Shown piece by piece: positions 1 to 8,046 of a stretch of DNA of 20,865 nucleotides. A model generated the notes under the pieces. The model ran no database searches. It saw only the letters and a list, made by a program, of their open reading frames with translations, and was not told the DNA's origin. Origin of the DNA: Willaertia magna (lineage: Eukaryota; Heterolobosea; Eutetramitea; Acrasida; Naegleriidae); assembly GCA_902984215.1 (NCBI GenBank), contig CADWAF010002563.1:1-20865 (forward strand), given 5' to 3'. The translations under genes and the position numbers were made by a program. The first letter of the stretch is position 1. Every line of letters starts with the position of its first letter.

Positions 1-91
1 TATTAAATAAAACAAATAAATTATTTAACAATTAAAATGATAGGATAATCCATTTGTTAAATTTAGTTTGTCTAAAGAACAAAAAGAACAA
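1..91 (+). other. 5' flank of TBC gene, possible intron end
   Basis: AT-rich. It contains a stop in the TBC frame at 41-43 and an acceptor-like AAATTTAG ending at 66. It is either a 5' UTR or the tail of an intron whose first exon is left of the window. Confidence 0.35.
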
Positions 92-1918
92 ATGGAAATG
101 TTAGAAAAGTTTCATAGTGAAAATTTATTAACACAAGAAGAATATGAAAAACAAAGACAAGAAATTATTGATGGAACATTTAAATTAGAAGAAGATAATG
201 AAAATAAAGGTAATACTGAACTAAATGATGAAGAAGAAAAATTAAAATTAGAAATTTTGAAAGAAATTGAAGAACAAGAAAAATTGGAAAAGATGACTTC
301 TTCTAACCAAGAAAATCATGAAAATAAACAACAACAAGAAGAAGAAGAAGAAAAAAAGTTGGAAGAAATTTTAAATGAAGAAGAAAATAAAAAGCCTTCT
401 TCGTCAGAGATTATTGTGGAGGGAACGCCAACTACAAATAACAGTTCCGTTACCGTGTTGGCGCCAACAACAACGGAAGAGGAAAATTTACAAAAAAATA
501 GTACAACTACATCTACCGCTACTGCTGTTATAGTTGAGGATGAGGTAAAGAAGCCTTTGGAAGATCAGAAATGTGAAGAAGGTAATAGTTCGGTAACGAT
601 AACTAATAGTGAAAAGGCTATTGAAGAAGAAGAGGAGAAAAAGTCGGAAGTTGAACCAGTAGTAATTGAAGAAGACTTAAAGATTATTACTAATAATAAT
701 ACAGATAATAATAAGAATGAAAATGGTACTACTGTTTCTACAACTAGTAGTAGCACTAGAAGTGGAACAGCATCTAATACTATTGGAGTTGCTTCTAGTG
801 TAATAGATTTATCTATATTAGAAACTCAATCAGTAGATGTAACATTAAAATATAAAGAAAATTATGGTTTTAGACTTGCCGATGATGAAGAAGAAATTAA
901 TAAGTTAAAACCACTATTTGAACAAAATAAAGAATTTAATGAGAAGAAGATTGAAAGACAAAGAAAAAGATGGAAAGCATTTATTGAGAAACATAATATA
1001 AATCCAAAAACTGGTTTTACTACACTAGAAGAATATGAACAACAACGTATATTCCATTATATTGAAGAAAGTAAAGAATTTAAGAAATTAGTTAGAAAAG
1101 GTATTCCAATGGAACTAAGAGCAGTTATGTGGTTTATTATATCAGGTGCAAATTATCAATATTTAACACATAAAGATGTGTTTGAATCTATAAAAGAAAA
1201 AGCTGAACAGATAACACCTGAAGAAAGAGAAAAAGATGAGAATTTTAGAACTATTTGTAAAGATGTGGATCGTACATTTCCATATCACGAAATGTTTAAA
1301 TTGGAACATAATCAAATTGCTCTAAGAAATGTTTTATATTATTATTCATTACATAATCCAAAGGTTGGTTATTGTCAATCAATGAACTTTTTAGCTGGAA
1401 TATTATTGATTGTTGGAATGAATGTTCAACAAGCATTCTTTACTCTTGATAGAATTATTGAACGTTATTTACCTGCTGATCTTTTTGATGCAAGTATGAA
1501 TGGAGTTTATTGTGAATCTTATGTTATGGAACAATTGTGTATGGATAGATTGCCAAAACTTGCTAAATTACTCACCTCAATTGAAAGTAATTTCTTTGTT
1601 TTATTTAGTACAAACTGGTTTTTATGTTTATATTTAAACAGCTTCCCTATTGAAACAGCACTTAGAATTTGGGACTGTTTCATTCACGAAAAATATAAGA
1701 TACTTTATAGAATAGGTATTGCATATTTATCCTTAGTTGAAAAGGATTGTTTTAAGGTCAAGCCAGAACTCCATAATTTATTAAGTATTGTTAAAGATAC
1801 GTCACAAACAATGTTCGACTGTCGTCACTTAATCAAGAAGAGCTTCAGTATCAGAAACTTCTCCAAAAAGAAGATTGTAGAGTTCAGAGAAACTTTCCGT
1901 AGTACTAAACAAAAGTAA
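92..1918 (+). CDS. TBC-domain Rab GTPase-activating protein with SHOCT-like N-terminus
   Basis: Predicted GAP for a Rab GTPase in membrane traffic; 608 residues from the ATG at 92. Residues 1 to about 24 (LEKFHSENLLTQEEYEKQ) resemble the SHOCT motif. Residues 25 to about 255 are Glu/Lys/Ser/Thr-rich and probably disordered. The TBC domain begins near KGIPMELRAVMW (about 336) and runs to about 565. Both catalytic fingers are present: Arg394 in ICKDVDRTFP (IxxDxxR) and Gln429 in GYCQSMNFLAG (YxQ), so it should be an active dual-finger GAP. The target Rab cannot be told from the sequence. The start is uncertain: the frame stays open upstream to a TAG at 41-43 and includes SKEQKEQ just before this ATG. 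A good acceptor (AAATTTAG, ending at 66) suggests a short first exon to the left of the window. Convergent with the kinesin gene, 102 bp away. Confidence 0.9.
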   Translation: MEMLEKFHSENLLTQEEYEKQRQEIIDGTFKLEEDNENKGNTELNDEEEKLKLEILKEIEEQEKLEKMTSSNQENHENKQQQEEEEEKKLEEILNEEENKKPSSSEIIVEGTPTTNNSSVTVLAPTTTEEENLQKNSTTTSTATAVIVEDEVKKPLEDQKCEEGNSSVTITNSEKAIEEEEEKKSEVEPVVIEEDLKIITNNNTDNNKNENGTTVSTTSSSTRSGTASNTIGVASSVIDLSILETQSVDVTLKYKENYGFRLADDEEEINKLKPLFEQNKEFNEKKIERQRKRWKAFIEKHNINPKTGFTTLEEYEQQRIFHYIEESKEFKKLVRKGIPMELRAVMWFIISGANYQYLTHKDVFESIKEKAEQITPEEREKDENFRTICKDVDRTFPYHEMFKLEHNQIALRNVLYYYSLHNPKVGYCQSMNFLAGILLIVGMNVQQAFFTLDRIIERYLPADLFDASMNGVYCESYVMEQLCMDRLPKLAKLLTSIESNFFVLFSTNWFLCLYLNSFPIETALRIWDCFIHEKYKILYRIGIAYLSLVEKDCFKVKPELHNLLSIVKDTSQTMFDCRHLIKKSFSIRNFSKKKIVEFRETFRSTKQK

Positions 1919-1943
1919 TTTATATTGCAACAAAAATTCTAAG

Positions 1944-1958
1944 TTTATTTTTAATAAA
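1944..1958. terminator. Back-to-back poly(A) signals between convergent genes
   Basis: TTTATT at 1944-1949 reads as AATAAA on the minus strand, 72 bp past the kinesin stop. AATAAA at 1953-1958 lies 35 bp past the TBC stop. Only three bases separate the two hexamers. That they are used as polyadenylation signals is inferred from position and the canonical hexamer. Confidence 0.5.
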
Positions 1959-2020
1959 TTTGTAAAGATAATTTACAACTATTTGATTGATGTCTTACAC
2001 AGAAATCAATTTTAATTGTG

Positions 2021-4344
2021 TTAGTTTAATTGAAAGCTTCTGCTCAATATTTCTTCTTCCCTCAAATGTTGCCTAAATTCAGCTAATTTGTTTCTGAAGT
2101 TCTTTATGGATTGTATCTTTCTTACAAGAATACAATCCAAACTTGTGACATACTTGTCAATGGTAGATTGTGGTTGGTCCACATCATTGAGAAGCTCCAT
2201 TTCTTGCTTCATCAATTCCATAATATCGTCTATATGTTCCCTGTGTTGTGCTATTACTTCCTCTTCTTCGTCTAAAATTTTACTTATTAACTCTTCGTGA
2301 GCTCTTTCCAATTCAGCCTCACCTATGTCTTGGAAGTGAGGTGGAAGAACTACTTCATTATTTTCATTCATATCAGCATCTTCAAATTCCTCATCATCAC
2401 TTAATCTATCCAAATTTTCATAAATATCATTTCTCTCAAAATCCTCCATAACATCATCTTCAAATTGATAAGCTTTTGGCTCATTCATTGGAATTTGATT
2501 AAATACTTGTTGTGGTATTTGATTATTTTGATTCAATTGATTCACTTGGTTGTATTGGTTGACTGGAGGCATTTGTTGATTGCTTACACTGTTTGGAAGT
2601 AGTCCCTCCCTTCTCAACCTTAATTTTTCTTGGATATTTTCTTTTCTTAATTCTTTCACTCTATCAGCATACCTTAGTGTATTCAATGAGTGTTCACATG
2701 ACGATGAAGAAGGAGAAACATTGGCAATCATAACAGTTTTAGAGTTTCCAATGAAGGAATCTTTTAGTACTTCAGTTAATTTACTTCCTCTAAAAGGAAC
2801 GTGGCTTTTTCCTCTATCTAAGGATCTGATACACTCCTTAAGTGCAAGTAAACTCTTGTTAATATCAGCACCTTCTAATCTTGTTTGTTTGTCACTATTC
2901 TTAGTATCTGCACCTCTTTCACTACCAGCCAAATCAATAAAGGAAAATTTACCATGAACTTTTCCGTCATTTGTCTTCAAAACAACTTGTAAAATAGCAT
3001 GAGAACGAGAAGAATCTGCATTAGCACCAGTAGACCCAGTAGCTCTAATACTTAAACCTACATCAATAACACTCATAAGTTCCTCTTCTCTGCTTACTTG
3101 CGTTTCAGTCAACCCACAAATATTAACTAAATTCTTGTTGTCTTCCCTCGCAAAGATTTTCTTTCTGTTATTTAAAAGGTCGAATAATTTACCGCCATAT
3201 ATCTCATAAAAACTAATCCAAACAGTAAAGTCGTGACCCAATCTAGTGAATATGTCGCTAGCGGCTAATAAATATAAACCTTTATTTCCATTCTTACCCA
3301 TCATAGTGAACTAGTGAATCATGTGTTAACAAAATACTTGTATTTAAGGTAGATAATACTTACAGTTTTACCACTTCCAGTTTGACCATATGCAAAACAA
3401 GTGGCGTTTCCAGCATTGAAAACATGGTCAATTAAGGGTTTTGCAGTCTTGTTATAAATTTCAACATTATCACAATATTCATCGAATACTTCATCAAAAC
3501 AAAATGGATGCTTTTCAACATATCTTGTTAAATCTACTTTTTGTTTAGGTTCATGAATAACCAATTCAAAATCATTTACAACTTCTAAAATATCAGATTC
3601 TCCTCTATTTTTTTCATTTTCATTTAACGGTCTTTTACGAACAGCTACAGTAATATTTGAACGAGGTCTTTTTACTTGTTGTTTCCCTCCATTTACCCCA
3701 TTGCCCAATATTTTTTTAGAAGGCTTTCTAACAAGCTTTGGTTGTTGCTGATTGTTATTTTGTAATAACTTTGGTTGTTGAAAGTTGTTTTGTTGAGGTA
3801 GCTGTTGATTAAATTGAGGGTTAAATTGTTGTTGATTAAATTGTAGATTGGGTTGATTGAAATTCTGTGGATTATACTGAGGCTGTTGGGGAAGTGCTGA
3901 ATTAGGTCTACTCTTATTGCTTACTTGGTGAACTTCAAAGGCATCCGAAAAATTAACATCATATCCACTAACAGCAGAATCCCAATCGTATAAAGCCTCT
4001 TCATTATAATTTTCCTTATTATCTTCATTATTATACATTGATACCGCGGATTGTTTTTGGTTTAAATCTAAAGCTTGACATCTATTTAAAACCATTTGTT
4101 CTGTTTCTACGTTATTGTTAACAGAAAGTGGATTAACATTCTTCTTAACTACTTGTACTAATTCAAAGAATTTCCTTCTATCAGCTCCATTTTGAATTCC
4201 TAATCTATTAGAAATATCTTGAACCGAAAGGCCAGCTAATGCTTCTACACTTACTACCCCATTGGATTTCAATTGAGAATAGTACTGATCCAGAGAGGCT
4301 TTTTCTAGATATCTGAATAAAACCGCAGAGCTACTCTCGGGCAT
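2021..4344 (-). CDS. Kinesin-13 family motor with N-terminal SAM domain (two exons)
   Basis: Exon 1 is 4344-3364 and exon 2 is 3310-2021. The 53-bp intron (3363-3311) has donor GTAAGT and acceptor CTAG; both exons are phase 0, giving 756 residues. Splicing joins GQTGSGKT (320-327) to FTMMGKNG, restoring the normal kinesin P-loop continuation. Order: SAM domain (about 7-68), Gln/Asn-rich linker, basic neck, internal motor (about 231-548), then an acidic and helical tail. Switch I is NADSSRSH (424-431) and switch [10 protein letters not shown] (453-460). The class marker KVD (269-271) and the KEC (485-487) point to kinesin-13, whose members depolymerise microtubule ends rather than walk. A SAM domain ahead of a kinesin-13 motor is the layout of animal KIF24, a centriolar protein, so a spindle, basal-body or flagellar role is likely but inferred. 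Divergent from the EH-domain gene. Confidence 0.93.
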
Positions 4345-4689
4345 TATTTGAATGAAGGTGAATGTATTTTTTTTTAATTTTAAATTTTTGAAACAATTGG
4401 TTTTGGAGGGAAACCGCCAACTTAACGTTCCTCAGAATTAAATTTCTCTCAAAAAAGAAACCATCCACTCACAACAACAAATTCGCTCTACATCCATCAA
4501 AACTAACAAAACCACAAAATAAAACAGTACATGGAACAACTTACTTTTTAAAAACAAAAATTCAATCCACTAACAACAAACTCTGCCAATCACATTACTC
4601 ACCAAACAACTTTGGCAAGAGTAACATCTTTAGGATTATAAAAACCGTCAACACCACAATGTAAGCCGAAAACTAACGAATTAAAAAAA
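4345..4689. promoter_or_regulatory. Divergent intergenic region (kinesin-13 / EH-domain gene)
   Basis: 345 bp between two divergent start codons, so it must hold both promoters and both 5' UTRs. It is AT-rich, with an A/C-rich stretch at about 4450-4620 and A-tracts just before each ATG. I see no convincing TATA box, tRNA, short ORF or named motif. Confidence 0.5.
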
Positions 4690-7200
4690 ATGCAAAGCCC
4701 AAATCCTATGTTGATGCAAAGATTTTCTAACATAGAGGCTGAGTTTAAACAAGCTAATAAAAGTCCAGGTGATCTCTTGCTTCCGAATGATGCAAAGGTA
4801 TATTTTGATCAATTCCAATTACCAAATAATGTAATGAGCATAATTTGGGGTAAATCTAAGAAAAATCCAAATCCTGGGTTATCTTTAGAAGAATTTAAAA
4901 GTTGTATGAAATTTATTCAACAAGAATTAACCAATCCGGGAAGTTTACTCCAAGAAGCATCTTCTACTCCAAGAAGTAATACCACCTCTCCTGCTCCATT
5001 TGACTACCATATGAAGCCTGAAGAAAGATCCCAATACGAAAATACATTTTCTAACCTTGCAAAAGGAAAGTATACTATCCCTTATAACGAATGTATGGGT
5101 TTATTTGCAAAGGCTGGTTTACCAAATGAAATTGTAAATCAAATCTGGCAATTAGTAGATTTTGAAAGGAATGGTATGTTAGATAAAGACGAATTTATTA
5201 TCGCAATGCACTTGATTCGTTTAAAGAGAAAGACACCTCAATTACCAATTCCTCCACAATTACCATCCTATTTGGTTCCTCCATCAAAACAATCTAATAC
5301 TTTATTATCACCAAGTAATGATATTGAAACTAGACAAAGAAGTCCAAGTGAAGTTAGTAACGGTAGCTCTAATTCTTTCAATCGTGGACCACCTACACTG
5401 GTTACTGGTTCTGGTATCTCTCCAAACGTTGGAGGAATGGGAATGATGCCACCAACTATAATGACCCCAAACATGCCTTCAAACATGGGCCCTAACATAG
5501 GCGCAAACATGGGACCTAATATGGGTGGTGCTAACATGGGCAGTATTAGAGATATGGAAAATCAAGTAAACAAAATCCTTGATGAAACTAGATTTTATAA
5601 TCAACAAATGTTCCCAGTTCGTCAAAGTTTTGAACAAAATGAATTAAGATTAAATAGTTTAAGAGAAAGAAAAGAAGATTTAGAAAAGGATTTAAATATT
5701 GTTAAGAATGAATTAGAAACATTAAAACAACAAAATCAAATTAAATTTGAAGAAATTAATACATTGGAATCACAATGTCAAGTAATGGAACAAGATAGAC
5801 TTCAATATCAAAATCAAATTCAATATGTAAAACAAGAACTTTTACGTTTAACTCAAGTACATGAATCCGCATTATCTTCTCATCAAAATGTTTCAAGTGC
5901 TGTTGACTCTTTAAGAAATGAATTACAACAACATATTAATGATATTTTAAACACTAAAGAAGAGTTAGATAGATTAAAACATGGCTTTGATAATGGCGAT
6001 AGTGAAACTAGTCGTTTAGAAGAAGAAATAAGACAAAAATCTCAAGAATTAAGTCAAATTAAACAACAACTAAGAGAAGCTCAAGTTGCTAACGATGATT
6101 TACAATTAAAGATAAAGGGTTTAAATATTCAAATACAAGAAGTTTCGCAATCAAGTGATAAAGTAAGATTTGAATTAAATGGTTTAATTTCTCAAAATGA
6201 AGATTTAAAAACACAAATACAAAGATATGAATCCGAATTAGAACAACAAAAACAACAATCAGTTTCTAAGGCTAAGATACAAAAGTTAAATGAAATTATA
6301 AAAAGAATGCAAGACTTTTCATTAGAATTTGAAAATACTTTACGTCAAAACTTTACAGATTCTGAATTGACTGTCCAAACAACTAAGAGTCCGACTCCAG
6401 TAACTGTTAAATCACCTGTAACAACAACAGTACCAACACCAAAAGTTACTTCTCCACCAGTTAATACTGCACCATCATTTGGATTTGATGCAAACTTTGG
6501 ATCATCATTTGATAATGGTTTCAATACTACAAAGGTAAATTCACCACCAGTTGTCACTAACCCAGTTCAAACACAACCATCATTCGGTTTTGATGCAAAC
6601 TTTGATTCATTTGGTTCAAATAATGGTTTTGATGCTTCATTTGATGATAACTCTTTTGGTAATGCCTTTGGTAATAACACTACCACCAGTACTGCAACCA
6701 CTAAGGTTCCAACACCTGTTGTACAACAAAAGCCTCCAACTCCACAAATTACACAACCTACAGTTCAAAAACAAGACAGTTTTGGATTTGATGAATTAGA
6801 TTTTGGTGGTTCTAAGACAAATGGATCTGACGATTTTGGATTTGGTGGATTTGACAGTAAACCAACCAACAATAATAATATGGGCTTTGATTCATTTGAT
6901 AACTTTGGTTTTGGAGCAACAACAACTAATACCTCAAAGCCAACCACCCCTCAAGTGCAATCCACTAATACACCAGTCGTAAATCAACCAAAAGATTCAT
7001 TTAATGAATTTGGTTTTGAAAATAACAATAAGGGAGGTGATGATTTTAGTTTTGGAACAGATTTTGATAACTTTAATGCTAAAGGAACAAATAACACTAG
7101 TAGTGATCCATGGAATGATTTTGGTACTAGCAACTCAATAACAACAAAATCAAACGCCAAACAAACTGATGATTGGGCTTCATTTGACGACGCTTTCTAA
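4690..7200 (+). CDS. EH-domain endocytic scaffold (Eps15-like)
   Basis: 836 residues, no intron seen. Likely a clathrin-mediated endocytosis adaptor at the plasma membrane. Two EH domains: about 5-85 (degenerate, no clear calcium loop) and about 108-200, whose EF-hand loop DFERNGMLDKDE (D157, E159, N161, D165, E168) looks able to bind calcium. A Met/Asn/Gly repeat patch follows, then a long coiled coil (about 287-550) of the kind that oligomerises Eps15. The C-terminal 280 residues are disordered, rich in Phe/Gly/Asp/Thr, with repeats of GFDANF type. A DPW at 806-808 and WxxF elements (WNDF, and WASF in the terminal DDWASFDDAF) match known AP-2 appendage-binding peptides. There are no NPF motifs. 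Eps15, Eps15R, Ede1 and intersectin share EH domains; this order (EH-EH, coiled coil, DPW tail) is closest to Eps15, with two EH domains rather than three. Confidence 0.9.
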   Translation: MQSPNPMLMQRFSNIEAEFKQANKSPGDLLLPNDAKVYFDQFQLPNNVMSIIWGKSKKNPNPGLSLEEFKSCMKFIQQELTNPGSLLQEASSTPRSNTTSPAPFDYHMKPEERSQYENTFSNLAKGKYTIPYNECMGLFAKAGLPNEIVNQIWQLVDFERNGMLDKDEFIIAMHLIRLKRKTPQLPIPPQLPSYLVPPSKQSNTLLSPSNDIETRQRSPSEVSNGSSNSFNRGPPTLVTGSGISPNVGGMGMMPPTIMTPNMPSNMGPNIGANMGPNMGGANMGSIRDMENQVNKILDETRFYNQQMFPVRQSFEQNELRLNSLRERKEDLEKDLNIVKNELETLKQQNQIKFEEINTLESQCQVMEQDRLQYQNQIQYVKQELLRLTQVHESALSSHQNVSSAVDSLRNELQQHINDILNTKEELDRLKHGFDNGDSETSRLEEEIRQKSQELSQIKQQLREAQVANDDLQLKIKGLNIQIQEVSQSSDKVRFELNGLISQNEDLKTQIQRYESELEQQKQQSVSKAKIQKLNEIIKRMQDFSLEFENTLRQNFTDSELTVQTTKSPTPVTVKSPVTTTVPTPKVTSPPVNTAPSFGFDANFGSSFDNGFNTTKVNSPPVVTNPVQTQPSFGFDANFDSFGSNNGFDASFDDNSFGNAFGNNTTTSTATTKVPTPVVQQKPPTPQITQPTVQKQDSFGFDELDFGGSKTNGSDDFGFGGFDSKPTNNNNMGFDSFDNFGFGATTTNTSKPTTPQVQSTNTPVVNQPKDSFNEFGFENNNKGGDDFSFGTDFDNFNAKGTNNTSSDPWNDFGTSNSITTKSNAKQTDDWASFDDAF
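5470..5540 (+). repeat. In-frame Met-Gly-Pro-Asn repeat in the EH protein
   Basis: Short imperfect repeat of about 12-18 bp units coding NM-x-x-NMGPNIG-type peptides, about 24 residues in all. It sits in the linker between the second EH domain and the coiled coil. Likely a length-variable low-complexity segment. Confidence 0.6.
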
Positions 7201-7335
7201 TTTAAATGTAACAATGATTGTAACAACAACAAATAAAATTTATTTGCACTTTTACTACTTTTTGCACAACGTGAATTATTTGCACAACTCTGAATTGAAA
7301 TAAGGTGCAGAAAATTGGCGGGATTTGAATAAAAA

Positions 7336-7989
7336 ATGAAGCAAAAAACTAAAGCCAGAAAAGAAAAGGTTTCTTCCTCGAAAGTGTCTTCTTCGGCTGC
7401 GATTGCAATCAAGAGGACAGATAATAGTATTGTGCTTCAGGATAAATATAAATTAACAGCCAAGACAATTAAAAATATAATCACAAGTGTGGAAGATGAT
7501 ATGTGTATTAAAAAAACCCCTTTATTAAGAATTATTAAAGAAAGATTAAGAACAGAAGATAAACTTGAAGAATTTGGGATAAAAAAAATTTCAATATCTG
7601 GTTTTCAAATGCTACACCAAATTATGAATAAAGAATTAGAAAACGTTTTTTACTTAGCAAACGTTATCTGTGCCATTAATGGAAAGAGAACTCTTGACAC
7701 AAACCATTTAGAAATGGCATTTAAATTCCACAAAAATGAAATTGGAATTAACAAAAACAACCAAAATGATTTTAATTTTAATAAAATATTTAAGAAATTT
7801 AATTCAGCATATAAATCTAGAAGATTAGAAAGCGTGGAAGATGACGAGGTGATTAATGTTGACAACCTTTATGAAATTTTAACCCAAGAACTAGAAAAAT
7901 CCACCCAAAAGGAAATTAAGGAAAAATATAATTCACCAAAATTTAGACGAAATATTGTTAAGAAATTAAAAGAAAGTGAAAATCAATAG
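7336..7989 (+). CDS. Divergent histone-fold protein, H3-like
   Basis: 217 residues, basic, no intron seen; the ATG follows an A-tract. Not a canonical core histone. Residues about 57-130 line up by eye with the H3 core. KKTPLLRIIKERL (59-71) falls where H3 has RKLPFQRLVREIA. The following helix, SISGFQMLHQIMNKELENVF, matches the long alpha-2. NVICAINGKRTLD (109-121) corresponds to H3 TNLCAIHAKRVTI, followed by an alpha-3-like helix. The loop-1 region is longer than in H3, as in many centromeric H3 proteins. The N-tail (1-45) is Lys/Ser-rich. About 80 extra residues after the fold have no counterpart in H3 or CENP-A. Alternatives are a CENP-T-, TAF- or NF-Y-type histone-fold protein. I am fairly sure of a histone fold, less sure of the H3 class, and the function is unknown. 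Confidence 0.6.
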   Translation: MKQKTKARKEKVSSSKVSSSAAIAIKRTDNSIVLQDKYKLTAKTIKNIITSVEDDMCIKKTPLLRIIKERLRTEDKLEEFGIKKISISGFQMLHQIMNKELENVFYLANVICAINGKRTLDTNHLEMAFKFHKNEIGINKNNQNDFNFNKIFKKFNSAYKSRRLESVEDDEVINVDNLYEILTQELEKSTQKEIKEKYNSPKFRRNIVKKLKESENQ

Positions 7990-7990
7990 A

Positions 7991-8034
7991 TTTATTTATT
8001 TAAATTTATTTATTTTACATTGTACATTAATAAA
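7991..8034. terminator. Poly(A) signals of the convergent H3-like / SNF2 pair
   Basis: Only 57 bp separate the two stop codons. AATAAA at 8029-8034 serves the plus gene, 40 bp past its stop. TTTATT at 7991-7996 (AATAAA on the minus strand) serves the SNF2 gene. The two 3' UTRs must therefore overlap almost completely. Confidence 0.5.
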
Positions 8035-8046
8035 TATTATTTTTTA

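Noticed and set aside
2580..2957. 125-codon open frame on the plus strand
   Set aside because: It is antisense to the kinesin motor exon, whose frame has clear conserved motifs; the plus product has no recognisable features.
3311..3363. Continuation of kinesin exon 1 as [14 protein letters not shown]
   Set aside because: It reads into the intron (GTAAGT donor). Splicing instead restores the expected GKT-FTMMG junction.
4345..4689. Search for tRNA or small RNA genes in the larger gaps
   Set aside because: No cloverleaf arms, A/B boxes or snoRNA-type boxes could be made out in this gap, or in 12196-12489 and 16704-17081.
5268..5537. 89-codon minus-strand frame rich in Gly/Pro/Ile
   Set aside because: Antisense shadow of the Met/Asn/Gly/Pro repeat in the EH protein.
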